From positions 1 through 64,000 of the forward strand of contig CAYJLF010000022.1 of NCBI GenBank assembly GCA_964371055.1: a stretch of DNA of 64,000 bases, given 5' to 3'. The notes under the pieces were generated by a model that saw only the letters and a list, made by a program, of their open reading frames with translations, was not told the origin of the DNA and did not search any database. Position numbers and translations under genes: made by a program. Below, in pieces: positions 35,633-44,632 of the stretch (the first letter of the stretch is position 1; the number at the start of each line of letters is the position of its first letter). The stretch is from CAYJLF01 sp964371055 (GTDB lineage: Bacteria; Eisenbacteria; RBG-16-71-46; CAIMUX01).

Positions 35633-37774
35633 TCAGGTCAGGCGGCGGACCACGCGATCGGCGACCTCCGCGAGGTGTGGGAACGCTCCTCGCGCGAGGT
35701 CGCGCAACCTTGCGGCTGCGACCGGCGCATGTTCGAGAAACCCGGGCTTGCCCTGTCGGCCGCCCAGATATCCGTAAGCCCCCAGGGCCTGCATCAAACG
35801 GTTGATGGCGCAGGCCCGGTAACGGTGCGCGAAGGCGTCGGCTCCAGTCAGGTCGGGGGGAGTATGCGGGGCGGCGCCATCCGCGACAGCCGCACCGATG
35901 CCGGGTGCGTGCATGCTGACGGTACCGGTAGCGGCTGAACGGCAATACCGCTGCCGCAGCGCCTCCTTCCAGGCGTCCGGAAGCTCCGCGTAAGGATCCT
36001 CGAGCAGCGAGGCGAGGTCGTACTCCCGCGGCCCGAGACGCGCCCCCTGGAAGTCGATCACCGCCAGACCGCCTGGGGTGATCATCAGGTTCCTCGATTG
36101 GTAGTCCCGGTGCATCAGGACCAGCGGCGCCCCTTCGAGGGCGGTGCGTGCCACCTCCCTGCATTCCGCCGAGAGCGCCTCCTCCGTCCGTGGATCGAGC
36201 TTCAGCCCACAGTGCCCGTGAACCATCTCGCGCCGGAAATAGCCGGCCTCGAAATGCAGGATGAACGCATCGTCGTAGGGCGGATGGCAGGTGCGCTCCG
36301 GATCGAAGGGCGGATCGGCCGCGGCCTGCAGGCGGTGGAGCAGGTCGACCGCCTCCTCGTAGGCCGCGCGCGCGGCCCCCAGAGCGTCCGGGTCGCCCGA
36401 CTGCCGCGCCCGGCTCCAGAGGTCGTGCAAGTGAGTGCACCCCAGATCTTCCATCAGGATCCGTGCGGTCGTCCGATCGAAGGAATCGATCCTCGGGACG
36501 CGGACCCCGAGCCCTTCGAGATGATGGGCGAGGTAAACAAATGTCTCGGTCTCGGAGGGCGCTTCGGCGCGACGCGGGTAGATCGAGCCGGCCGCCGCCG
36601 ACGCTGGGGCGGGGAGCATCACGATCACCGATTCCGCCCCACGAGGGGAGTCGAGCGGCGCGCGCACGGCGCGGAGGAAGCGGCGGGTCGAGCCGTCTCC
36701 CTGGAGGAGGGAGAGGGAGCGGAGCGATGACATCGGAGGGGAGCCGCAGAGCAGTGCCCTGAGTTCTCCCTCCTCGCGGGAGTCGAGCAGGCGGATCGGC
36801 TTGCTGTCGCCGCCGCCGCAGAGCAGCCGGGTCACCTCGCCCGCGGCGCGCGCCCCCGGGCCGAGGATCGAGCGGCGGACGGTCGCGCCGGGCTCGACGA
36901 TAGTTCCGGCCAGGATGATGCTTTCTTCGACGACGGAGTCGGGCGGCACGACGACGGAGGGATCGACCCATGAAGATGCCGTGGGAGTCGACGGCGCGGC
37001 CGAGCGGTCCCTTCCCTTGTCTGCGTCGATCGAGGCGTCGCCGTCCCGGACGTCATCCCGACTCCGCGCGAGGTCCCCGCGCAGAAGAAGCTCGAGGTAG
37101 CTCTCGGGGGTCCCGACTTCCAGGAAGGGAGCCTGCGGATCTCCGATCGCGCCGACTCTCCCTTCGCCGATCCAGGCTCGGAAGTCGGGCACGACCTCGC
37201 GGAAGACGACTCGTCCCGACTCCGTGGCGCGCGCGCGAAGGCGATCCACTCCCTCCCGGGAGAGGAGGTAGACGCCGGTGAAGCACCAGAGATCCGGGTC
37301 GCCGAATACGGGCCGCGGCGCGATCCCGGTCACGGCGTCGCCATCGACCCGCACCTGGGCGAAGCGCGGATCCCGGGCCAGAAAGAGCGTCGCCAGATCG
37401 CCGCGTTGCCGGTGCTGCGCGAGCGCCGGGCCGAGGTCGGGGCGAAAGAGCTGATCGGCGTTGGCGATCACGACGGGGTCGCGGTCGAGCCACGACGCGG
37501 CGTTCGCGATCCCGCCGGCGGTGCCGAGAATCTCCTCCTCGACGATCAGGCGAATGCGAGGCGCCGGGGCCGAGCGCTCCTGCAGCCACCGTTGCATCGG
37601 GGCGGCCAGGTGATGCGCGTTCACGACGACTTCGTCGATTCCCTGCCCGGCGATCCAGCGGAGGTTCCACTCGAGCGTCGGAACCCCCGCGACCGGCAGG
37701 AGCGCCTTGGGCACGACCTCGGTCAGAGGACGGAGCCGCGTGCCGAAGCCGGCGGCGAGGATCATCCCCTTCAT
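35633..37774 (-). CDS. Fused MurU-like nucleotidyltransferase and AmgK-like sugar kinase
   Basis: The 713-residue protein joins two enzymes. Residues 1-235 are a sugar-1-phosphate nucleotidyltransferase: MILAAGFGTRLRPLTEVVPK, metal-binding ANAD at about 104-107, and FLEVGTPESYLE. Residues about 265-315 resemble a short beta-helix cap. Residues about 345-713 are an aminoglycoside phosphotransferase-fold kinase, with catalytic loop HRDYQSRN at 555-562 and IDFQGARLGP at 573-582. In Pseudomonas and relatives, separate AmgK (MurNAc/GlcNAc anomeric kinase) and MurU (MurNAc-1-phosphate uridylyltransferase) make UDP-MurNAc from recycled murein. NamZ lies 6 bases upstream, which supports this role over mannose-1-phosphate metabolism. 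Substrate specificity is inferred from context. Confidence 0.83.
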   Translation of the reverse strand: MKGMILAAGFGTRLRPLTEVVPKALLPVAGVPTLEWNLRWIAGQGIDEVVVNAHHLAAPMQRWLQERSAPAPRIRLIVEEEILGTAGGIANAASWLDRDPVVIANADQLFRPDLGPALAQHRQRGDLATLFLARDPRFAQVRVDGDAVTGIAPRPVFGDPDLWCFTGVYLLSREGVDRLRARATESGRVVFREVVPDFRAWIGEGRVGAIGDPQAPFLEVGTPESYLELLLRGDLARSRDDVRDGDASIDADKGRDRSAAPSTPTASSWVDPSVVVPPDSVVEESIILAGTIVEPGATVRRSILGPGARAAGEVTRLLCGGGDSKPIRLLDSREEGELRALLCGSPPMSSLRSLSLLQGDGSTRRFLRAVRAPLDSPRGAESVIVMLPAPASAAAGSIYPRRAEAPSETETFVYLAHHLEGLGVRVPRIDSFDRTTARILMEDLGCTHLHDLWSRARQSGDPDALGAARAAYEEAVDLLHRLQAAADPPFDPERTCHPPYDDAFILHFEAGYFRREMVHGHCGLKLDPRTEEALSAECREVARTALEGAPLVLMHRDYQSRNLMITPGGLAVIDFQGARLGPREYDLASLLEDPYAELPDAWKEALRQRYCRSAATGTVSMHAPGIGAAVADGAAPHTPPDLTGADAFAHRYRACAINRLMQALGAYGYLGGRQGKPGFLEHAPVAAARLRDLARGAFPHLAEVADRVVRRLT

Positions 37775-37780
37775 GAACGG

Positions 37781-38974
37781 TCAGTCCCCGTAGAGGAGAT
37801 GCGGTCGGCGCCGCTCGAGGAACTCCGCTTCCCCTGTCCGCCATGATGCGATGATCTCCGCCGGATCGGCGTCGCCGTCGAGCGCGAGGCGCAGCGCATC
37901 GGTGCCGGCGATGAGGTCGATCGGGAGCTTCTCCGTCTCGTACTCGTAAGGGGGCTCCTTCCAGGCGAAGCGGTCAGGATGGGCACGCCGCACGGCAGCG
38001 AGCAGCGTGACGGCAAGAGCGACCGGGCGCAGCTGTTCCGGGTCGAGCGGGTGGATCATGAATCCGCGACACGTTTCTCCCACGAACTTGTGGAAGGTGG
38101 GCTGGAAGGCGGCCTCGCGGAGGAGGTAGCCGGGGGCACGGCGCAGAGGCGCCGCGACGGCAGCGGGGTCCAGCCAGGGCGCCCCCCAGAGCTCGAAGGG
38201 GCGGGTCGTGCCGCGTCCCTCGGAGAGGTTCGTCCCCTCGAGCATCACCATCCCGGGATAGACCAGCGCCCCCTCGAAGGTCGGGAGGTTGGGGGAGGGC
38301 ATCACCCAGGGGAGGCCGGTCTCGGGGAAGATCGCGGGGCGTCGCCATCCCTCGGAGCAGACGACGCTGAGTTCGACGTCGAGGCCGAGGGTGGCGGCAC
38401 CGAGACTGCAGTACTCGCCGGCGGTCAGGCCGTGGCGCAGCGGCACCGGGATCAATCCGACGAACGAGGCGAAGCGGGGGTCGAGCACCGGTCCCTCGAC
38501 CCGTTCTCCCCCCAGGGGATTCGGCCGGTCGAGGACGATGACCGGAAGTCCGGTCCGTGCCGCCGCGCGCAGGCAGAGGAGCGCGGTCGAGAGAAAGGTG
38601 TAGACGCGGGTGCCGACGTCGGGCAGATCGATGACGAGCGCGTCGATCCCCTCGAGCATCGCCGGCTCCGGCTCGCGCACCCGGCCGTAGAGGCTGACGA
38701 GAGGGACGCGCCTCGAGGGGTGGACGCCATCCCCCGACTCGATCATGTTGTCCTGCTTCTCGCCGGCGAAGCCATGCTGCGGCGAGAAGATGCGAACCAG
38801 GCTCGTTCCCGGCAGCGCGCCGACGACTTCGATCGCGCTTTTGTAGTCGCGTGCGACCACGGCGTTGTTGGTCAAAAGCCCGATCCGGCCGCGCCCAGGG
38901 ACGCGAAGGCCGTCCCGGCGGACGACGTCGAGACCGGTGAGAACGCCCCCGCCCTCGGCCCGCGCCGGCCTCAT
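37781..38974 (-). CDS. namZ: NamZ-family exo-beta-N-acetylmuramidase (DUF1343)
   Basis: NamZ enzymes release MurNAc from the non-reducing end of peptidoglycan fragments. The family (formerly DUF1343) is recognised by GLLTNNAVVARD, RIFSPQHGFAGEKQDNMIES, LVSLYGRVREPEPAML, IDLPDVGTRVYTFLSTALLC, VIVLDRPNPLGGERVEGPVL, PLRHGLTAGEYCSL and LPWVMPSPNLPTFEGALVYP with GMVMLEGTNLSEGRGTTRPF. ATG 38974 overlaps the stop of the upstream beta-helix gene as ATGA, giving 397 residues. No signal peptide is seen, so a cytoplasmic or non-classical location is implied. The product would feed the MurU-AmgK fusion encoded next. Confidence 0.92.
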   Translation of the reverse strand: MRPARAEGGGVLTGLDVVRRDGLRVPGRGRIGLLTNNAVVARDYKSAIEVVGALPGTSLVRIFSPQHGFAGEKQDNMIESGDGVHPSRRVPLVSLYGRVREPEPAMLEGIDALVIDLPDVGTRVYTFLSTALLCLRAAARTGLPVIVLDRPNPLGGERVEGPVLDPRFASFVGLIPVPLRHGLTAGEYCSLGAATLGLDVELSVVCSEGWRRPAIFPETGLPWVMPSPNLPTFEGALVYPGMVMLEGTNLSEGRGTTRPFELWGAPWLDPAAVAAPLRRAPGYLLREAAFQPTFHKFVGETCRGFMIHPLDPEQLRPVALAVTLLAAVRRAHPDRFAWKEPPYEYETEKLPIDLIAGTDALRLALDGDADPAEIIASWRTGEAEFLERRRPHLLYGD

Positions 38975-40317
38975 CGACCGTCCTCCCGCATCCGGCGGAG
39001 AAAGCGGCTCTCGCGGAGCGATGCCCAACTTTCGAGGCGGGAGAGGACCGGGAAGGCGCGCTCCCGGAACTCCGCCTCACCCAGGTCCGCGGATCCGGGT
39101 GCATCGCCCGGCTCGCGGTTGGCGAAGAGGAGGTTTTCCTCGATCCGAAAGGGAGCGGGCACGGCGTGGCGCGCGATCGAGGTCTGCTCGCAGTAAGGCT
39201 CCCCGGAGTCGTACTTGGGGTTCTGGCCGGTGCGGGAGAAGAGGTTTTCGATCAGACATCCGGGATTGTCTGCCCCGCCGGCTCTTCCCTTCTGCGCGCC
39301 CGCCGCGCGCGAGATCATCGCGCCGCACGCGCCGGTGGAGTCGACGGCGTTATGGCGGAAGAATCCGCGCGGCCGCCCCTGCTCCGCGTCCCACAGCGAG
39401 AGCCCCCAGGTTGCGATCGACTCGACGATGTTCTCTTCCACCGTCGCGTCGGCGTCGACGAAGAGGCCGATCCCCTTCCAGTAGCGCCGGACCAGGTTCC
39501 CGCGAATGACCGCCCGCGCGTTCCAGGTGAGTCCGATCCCGACCCCGCGGCCGCCCCCCACCTCGCGACCGAGGGCGAGGTCGACGCCGTCGATGATGTT
39601 GCCGGTGATCTCCGCCTCGGCGTCCCGGTAGAGGGCGACGCCGTCCCACGAGTTGCGCTCGATCCGGTTTCGGTGCAAGTCGATTTTCGCCCCTTCGCGC
39701 CCGGCGACGCCGATGATCCCGACGATCGTCTTCTCGATCCGGGCCGCCTCGCCGAGGTTCCCCTGGATCAGGCACTCCTCGATGCGGACGGAGGAGCGCT
39801 GGACCACGATGGCGGCGTCGGTGGCGAGACCGCTCGTGTCGCGAACGCCGTCGGTGATGACGAGCCGGCGGAGCACGCACTCCTCGCAATCCTGCACGAG
39901 GACGCCGTACCCCGCGCGCGTGCGCAGAACGCTCGGCGCTTCGGTCGATCCCTCCAGGTGCACGCGCCGGCCGCTGACGCGCAGTCCCAGGGTGAAGGGG
40001 ACCGGCGTGGCCGGATCGGCGCAGTTGCCGCAGGTCTCTTCGATCTCGTCGTGCGGCGTGAGGAGGTAGTCGCCGGGGGCGAGGGCGACGGTGGCGATCT
40101 CATCGGCCGGAGCGTGCGCCGCGAGTGCGGCCGCCACCGCCACGGCCTGGGCGAGATCACGAAAGGGGCGCTCGATCGAGCCGTCGCCGCGCGGCGCGCC
40201 CGGTTGCGGCGGTGCGACATGGACCGTGACCGCCGCGCCGTCGCGTGCGGTCCAGGCGAGAGCCACGACGACGGCCGCGGCCGGCAACGTGACTCTGCCT
40301 CTCCGTCGTCTGTCCAT
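38971..40317 (-). CDS. Secreted right-handed parallel beta-helix protein
   Basis: The 448-residue protein has an Arg-rich start and a signal segment (VTLPAAAVVVALAWTARDGA). The DGSIERPFRDLAQAV box is typical of secreted beta-helix proteins. The repeat coils follow: GYGVLVQDCEECVLRRLVIT, VVQRSSVRIEECLIQGN, IDLHRNRIERNSWDGVALYR, AEITGNIIDGVDLALG, IGLFVDADATVEENIVESIA. Such folds bind or cleave polysaccharides, but no lyase catalytic motif is evident. It ends RRMREDGR, without a FlgD-like domain or WGRIK tail. The ATGA overlap with namZ suggests joint translation and perhaps a role in cell-wall or glycan handling. Confidence 0.82.
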   Translation of the reverse strand: MDRRRRGRVTLPAAAVVVALAWTARDGAAVTVHVAPPQPGAPRGDGSIERPFRDLAQAVAVAAALAAHAPADEIATVALAPGDYLLTPHDEIEETCGNCADPATPVPFTLGLRVSGRRVHLEGSTEAPSVLRTRAGYGVLVQDCEECVLRRLVITDGVRDTSGLATDAAIVVQRSSVRIEECLIQGNLGEAARIEKTIVGIIGVAGREGAKIDLHRNRIERNSWDGVALYRDAEAEITGNIIDGVDLALGREVGGGRGVGIGLTWNARAVIRGNLVRRYWKGIGLFVDADATVEENIVESIATWGLSLWDAEQGRPRGFFRHNAVDSTGACGAMISRAAGAQKGRAGGADNPGCLIENLFSRTGQNPKYDSGEPYCEQTSIARHAVPAPFRIEENLLFANREPGDAPGSADLGEAEFRERAFPVLSRLESWASLRESRFLRRMREDGR

Positions 40318-40345
40318 CTTCCTTCCCTCCCTGGAAGGCGCGGGC

Positions 40346-41533
40346 TCAGCCGCTCGTGCCGGTCAGCACCTCCTCGATCGTCCCGAGGAATCCGTCGATG
40401 TCCCGCTCCTCGATCGTCAGGCTGGGATCGAGCCGCAGGACGCTGACCCCCGGCCGCCGCCCCACAATGTAGCCCCGGTTGACCAGCTCCCGATGGGTGT
40501 GGATCGTGCGCGACGTACCCGGATCATCCACCAGTTCAACCGCCGCCATCAATCCCCGCGATCGGATTTCCCGGATCGTGCCCGTGCGATCCTTGATCGC
40601 GTCGAGACCCGCTCTGAGCCGCGCCGCGATCGCCCGGCCCCGCTCGATCAACCCTTCGTCCCGGATCACGGCGATGACTTCCCGCGCGACGGCGGCGCCG
40701 AGCGGATCGTTCTGATGCGACTGCGCGTAGCGGACGGGTCGATCGCCGAGGCGGTCGATCACGCCGGGCGAGAAGGCCGCCACGCTGACCGGGTAGCCAT
40801 TGCCGATCCCCTTGCCGAGGGCGACGAAGTCGGGCCGGATCTCGTAGTGCTGGAAGCCGAACCACGCGCCGGTGCGGCCGACACCGGTCGTGACCTCGTT
40901 GACCAGCAGGAGGCCGTCGTTGGCGCGGACGAGGCGGGCGATGTTCCGGATCAGCTTGACGGGCGGGAATCGAACGAGACCCGACGAGCTCCCCGGCTCG
41001 AGGAGAAAGGCTCCGATGTCGCTCCGGGGGATCTCCAGCCAACGCTCGCATCCCTCGTCGCATTCGCCGGCGTGCGGGCAGGCCGCGCACGCGGTCCAGT
41101 CGAAGCCGAACCAGTCGTCCTTCTCCCGTTGGCTGGCCGACCCGTACGCGCCGAAGTAGGAGTCGGTCATCGCGAGGAAACAGGGCCGCTTCACCAGGGA
41201 GCGGGCCACCCGAACGCCGTACTCCACCGCCTCGCTCCCCGAGCAGAGGAAGACGCAGCGGCCTCCGGGGAAGTCGAGGAGGGAGAGGAGATCCCGGGCC
41301 GCCTCCTCCGTCGTTCGGCTGGCCCAGCAGAATCCGGTGTGAACGACCTCGGCCGGCCGGGTCGCGAGGATCCGAGCGATCCGCGGATGAGCGTGTCCGA
41401 TCACAGTGCACCAGACACCCGATTCGAGGTCGAGGTAGGTCCGGCCCGACGCGTCGCGCAGCGTGCAGTTGCGGGCCTCGACGATGTCGGGCACGAGGAG
41501 CTCGTGCCCCGGATACCAGAGCAGGTGGCTCAC
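40346..41533 (-). CDS. Class III PLP-dependent aminotransferase
   Basis: GTG 41533 is preceded by GGAGGAAGGA and gives 395 residues; the longer frame would run into the neighbouring gene. Family features are YLDLESGVWCTVIGHAHPRI, FLCSGSEAVEYGVRVARSLV (PLP phosphate site), LLLVNEVTTGVGRTGAWFGF (the usual DE of this motif is NE here) and FVALGKGIGNGYPVSVAAFS with the Schiff-base Lys. An extra Cys cluster, C-x2-C-x5-C-x3-C at residues 149-162, is unusual and could bind metal. The Asp-to-Asn change in the pyridine-nitrogen-binding position could affect catalysis. The substrate is unknown. It is 28 bases upstream of the beta-helix gene on the same strand. Confidence 0.85.
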   Translation of the reverse strand: MSHLLWYPGHELLVPDIVEARNCTLRDASGRTYLDLESGVWCTVIGHAHPRIARILATRPAEVVHTGFCWASRTTEEAARDLLSLLDFPGGRCVFLCSGSEAVEYGVRVARSLVKRPCFLAMTDSYFGAYGSASQREKDDWFGFDWTACAACPHAGECDEGCERWLEIPRSDIGAFLLEPGSSSGLVRFPPVKLIRNIARLVRANDGLLLVNEVTTGVGRTGAWFGFQHYEIRPDFVALGKGIGNGYPVSVAAFSPGVIDRLGDRPVRYAQSHQNDPLGAAVAREVIAVIRDEGLIERGRAIAARLRAGLDAIKDRTGTIREIRSRGLMAAVELVDDPGTSRTIHTHRELVNRGYIVGRRPGVSVLRLDPSLTIEERDIDGFLGTIEEVLTGTSG

Positions 41534-41568
41534 GCGATCCTTCCTCCCGGCCCGGGCGACCGGCGCGG

Positions 41569-44208
41569 CTACGGGCTCACTACCACCGTACGGGAGCCGC
41601 GCAGTTCGCCGCCCTGGCGCAGGCGAGCGTAGTAGACCCCCGCCGCTACGCGATGACCGTCCGGATCGCGCAGGTCCCACGATACACTGCCCTCGCCGCG
41701 CGACTCGCGGACCGTCGTCTGCCAGATGACCCGTCCGGCGACGGTGACGACCTCGACGGTCCCTGGGCCGGTGAGGCCTAAGTCCCAGCGGAGGAGCACG
41801 GTGGTCCTCGCTGGGTTGGGTTGGGGCGGGTGGAGGCGGTTCGCACGCGGGGCCGGCGCTCCGTCGTCTTCGCGGTCGGCGTCGCCGAAGTGCTCGCCCG
41901 GCTCGGGCACGGCCGACGGCTGGTTGATATCGTACGACCAGAAGCTGCGCCCGTAGGTCGCGGCGGTCAGGTCTCGCGTCGTGGGGTTCAGGGCCAGCGC
42001 GGTGATGACGACATAGGGGAGATTGCCGCCGAGCGGCAGCCAGTGGGCGCCGCCGTCGACCGACTCGTAGACGCCGACATCGGTGGCAACGAAGAGGCGC
42101 TCCGCCTGCTCTGGATCGACGATGAGATCGTTGGCCGGAGCTTCGGGCAGGTCGCCGGCGACCGCGGTCCAGGTGGCGCCGAGGTCGGTCGTGCGGTAGA
42201 TGTGCGGCAGGGGGCTCCCCCAGCGGAAGCCCGAGATTGTGACGTAGCAGGTCTCGCGGTGGTGCGGGCTGGGCCGGACCGCGGTGATCCAGCGGTCGGG
42301 GAGTGCGGTCGCCACGTCGGTCCAGTTGCTGCCGCCGTTTATCGTCACCGCGACATGCCCGTCGTCGCTCCCGGCCCAGATCACCTGTCCGTCGAGAGGC
42401 GAACCGGCGATCGTGGTGAGCGTTCCGTAGACCTGTCCCTGCGAGCCACCGCCCGGGCCGCCGGTCAGGTCGGGGCTGATCGCGGTCCAGCTCGTGCCGT
42501 TGGTGCTGCGGTAAACCCGCTGCGTCCCGAAGTAGAGGCGGTTCGGGTCGGTCGGGTCGAAGCAGACCGGGCTGTTCCAGTTGCGACGGTCACCGCTGGA
42601 AATGCCGGAGGTGGCGGATCCGAAGCTCGACCCGCCGTTGCTGGAGTAGACCAGGTTGCCGTACTGGTACTGCGCCCAGATCCGCTGCGGATTGGTCGGG
42701 TGGACCAGGGGCTGGAAGCCGTCGCCGCCGTAGATTTCGTGCCAGTCGGACTGCGAGCCCGTCAGCGTACGGATGGTGCCGTTGTCCTGCGCTCCGGCGT
42801 AGAGCCGCTGAGGATTGGTGAGATCGAGCGCGACCCTGTAGATCTGCGTGATCGGCTGGTTCGGCAGGAGCGTCCAGGCGCTGCCGCCGTTGGTCGAGAG
42901 GTAGACGCCGCCGTCGTTCCCCTCGTAGATGAGGGGATTGGCGCCGGGACCGAACTCGAGTGCGTGATGATCGACATGCATCCCGCCGCTCACCTCCGAC
43001 CAGCTCGACCCTCCGTTGGTGGTCCGCCAGAAGTCGAGGCCGAGGACGAAGACACGATTCGGATCGGTCGGGTGGGTGCGGCAGTTGCCGAACCACCAGC
43101 CGTAGGAGGCGAAGCAGTTCGCGAGGGCGCCGTCGCTCGTGCGCGTCCAGCTCGCGCCGCCGTTGGTGGTGCGGTAGAGCCCGGCGTAGTAGCCGATCCG
43201 ATCGGCATAGACCGCGTGCATCACATCGGGCTGCGCCTCGCAGATCGAGAGCCCGATCCGCCCGCGATCGACCGAAGGCGACGGCAAGCCGCCGCCGACG
43301 AGAGCCCAGCTCGTCCCGCCGTCGGTCGACTTGTAGACGCCGCAGGTGACCCCGCCGTAGCGGTAGGCCGAGGGACGGCGGATCCGCTCCCACATCGCGG
43401 CGAAGATCGTCAGGGGCTGGTCGGAGCGGAGGATGAGATCGACGGCGCCGGTGGAGTCACTGACGAAGAGGACCCGCTCCCAGCTCGACCCGCCGTCGGT
43501 GGTGCGGTAGACGCCGCGGTCGGGGCCCTTCTGCCAGAGGTCGCCCATGGCGGCGACGTAGATCCGCTGTGGGTTCGTCGGATCGATGCGGATCCGCCCG
43601 ACCGAACCGGCGGTCTCGAGGCCGATCGAACTCCACGTGTCGCCGCGGTCGGTGCTGCGGTAGAGGCCGGTGCCGCCGTAGGCGACGCTCCCGCCGCCCG
43701 GGTTGACCTCGCCGGTTCCGGCGTAGACCGTCATCGGATCGGTGGGATCGAGCGCGACCGCGCCGATGGCGAGCGAGGCCTGGGTGTCGAAGAGCGGCGT
43801 CCAGTGCTGCCCGCGGTCGGTCGTGCGCAGCACGCCCCCCTCGGCCGAACCGGCGAAGGCGATGTCGGGGTTGGTCGGGTCGACCGCCAGATCGGTGATG
43901 CGCCCGCCGATGTTGGTCGGGCCGCGGAACTCCCAGCTTCCGCGCGCGCCGGATCGCTCGCGCAGCGCCCGCGCTTCCTGCTGCGCCCGCTGCCACCCCT
44001 CCCGCGCGATCCGCCCGAACGGATAGGCCCGCTCGAGGAAGAACCACGGATTGGGGGCGCGGACCGGGCGGCCGTCATCGGCGGTGCGGGACCAGGCGGT
44101 CTTCGTCACCGGCGTGGAGGCCGGCGTGAGGGTCCCGCGGGACGAGAGCCCCGCGTAGAGAAGGACTACGGCCAGGGCGGCGAGGAACCAGGGGGCGCGT
44201 CTGAGCAT
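41569..44208 (-). CDS. Secreted BNR/YCF48-type beta-propeller protein with FlgD-like C-terminal domain
   Basis: The 879-residue protein has a signal peptide (WFLAALAVVLLYAGLSSRG). From about residue 95 to 770 there are repeated Asp-box blades: GGVLRTTDRGQHWTPLFD, GLYRSTDRGDTWSSIGLET, GVYRTTDGGSSWERVLF, LYRTTNGGASWTRTSDG. Each alternates with DPTNPQRIY-type linkers. These are the hallmarks of VPS10/sialidase-like propellers common in FCB secretomes. The last 70 residues are FlgD-like (VEVVTVAGRVIWQTTVRE, SWDLRDPDGHRVAAGVYYAR, ending VVVSP). GGAGG lies six bases before the ATG. A TACAAT box (minus strand, 44248-44253) could be its -10. The binding target is unknown. Confidence 0.87.
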   Translation of the reverse strand: MLRRAPWFLAALAVVLLYAGLSSRGTLTPASTPVTKTAWSRTADDGRPVRAPNPWFFLERAYPFGRIAREGWQRAQQEARALRERSGARGSWEFRGPTNIGGRITDLAVDPTNPDIAFAGSAEGGVLRTTDRGQHWTPLFDTQASLAIGAVALDPTDPMTVYAGTGEVNPGGGSVAYGGTGLYRSTDRGDTWSSIGLETAGSVGRIRIDPTNPQRIYVAAMGDLWQKGPDRGVYRTTDGGSSWERVLFVSDSTGAVDLILRSDQPLTIFAAMWERIRRPSAYRYGGVTCGVYKSTDGGTSWALVGGGLPSPSVDRGRIGLSICEAQPDVMHAVYADRIGYYAGLYRTTNGGASWTRTSDGALANCFASYGWWFGNCRTHPTDPNRVFVLGLDFWRTTNGGSSWSEVSGGMHVDHHALEFGPGANPLIYEGNDGGVYLSTNGGSAWTLLPNQPITQIYRVALDLTNPQRLYAGAQDNGTIRTLTGSQSDWHEIYGGDGFQPLVHPTNPQRIWAQYQYGNLVYSSNGGSSFGSATSGISSGDRRNWNSPVCFDPTDPNRLYFGTQRVYRSTNGTSWTAISPDLTGGPGGGSQGQVYGTLTTIAGSPLDGQVIWAGSDDGHVAVTINGGSNWTDVATALPDRWITAVRPSPHHRETCYVTISGFRWGSPLPHIYRTTDLGATWTAVAGDLPEAPANDLIVDPEQAERLFVATDVGVYESVDGGAHWLPLGGNLPYVVITALALNPTTRDLTAATYGRSFWSYDINQPSAVPEPGEHFGDADREDDGAPAPRANRLHPPQPNPARTTVLLRWDLGLTGPGTVEVVTVAGRVIWQTTVRESRGEGSVSWDLRDPDGHRVAAGVYYARLRQGGELRGSRTVVVSP

Positions 44209-44632
44209 CGGAAACCTCCGCGGGTCGAATCCAGCGTGACGCTTCCGATTGTACCGCGGGGGAGGGGGTGGATCCTAGGAGGCGGGCGTCCCGATGATCG
44301 GCCCTCAGGGGACCTCCGGGTGCGCCTCGCGGGTCGACGGCTGATGCGGCGATCAGAGGACGTCAGGTGTCAGCGCCACACCATCTCCCAATGCGCCGAA
44401 ATCTCTCCCAGCCACTCAACGCCCGGCCTCCTGTACGCCGGGTATCGCCTCTACCGCGGGCGGACGACGCCAGTCTCCCTGATCAGCCGAAGGGTGTGAT
44501 CTCGACCCAGCTTCATGGTGCCTCGTGATACGAAACGTCGTGGATTGTTCACAAGTCCCGACATTACGGAACATCTCCGTCACCGGCAACCCGCCGGCGC
44601 CGGGCTCTCCAGACCGACGGCTGACCCGTCCA
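44209..44632. other. Gene-free stretch upstream of the BNR protein gene
   Basis: This 424-base spacer shows no supported gene. TACAAT on the minus strand at 44248-44253 is a possible -10 for the downstream gene. The part around 44545-44610 weakly resembles 8165-8225, sharing GATGTTCCGTAA on the minus and plus strand respectively. I see no tRNA-like fold or strong terminator. Confidence 0.5.

Noticed and set aside
35633..37774. Mannose-1-phosphate guanylyltransferase as the N-terminal domain of the fusion
   Set aside because: Sequence motifs alone allow it, but fusion to an APH-type kinase and the adjacent NamZ favour MurU-type uridylyltransferase.
41821..44499. An 892-codon open frame on the plus strand opposite the BNR protein
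   Set aside because: The true gene has BNR repeats, a signal peptide and a FlgD-like end. The antisense product is Arg/Val/Ala-rich and repetitive only because the sense gene is.
44525..44632. A small gene beginning near 44525
   Set aside because: The peptide has no recognisable features, no Shine-Dalgarno, and runs on antisense through ppsR.
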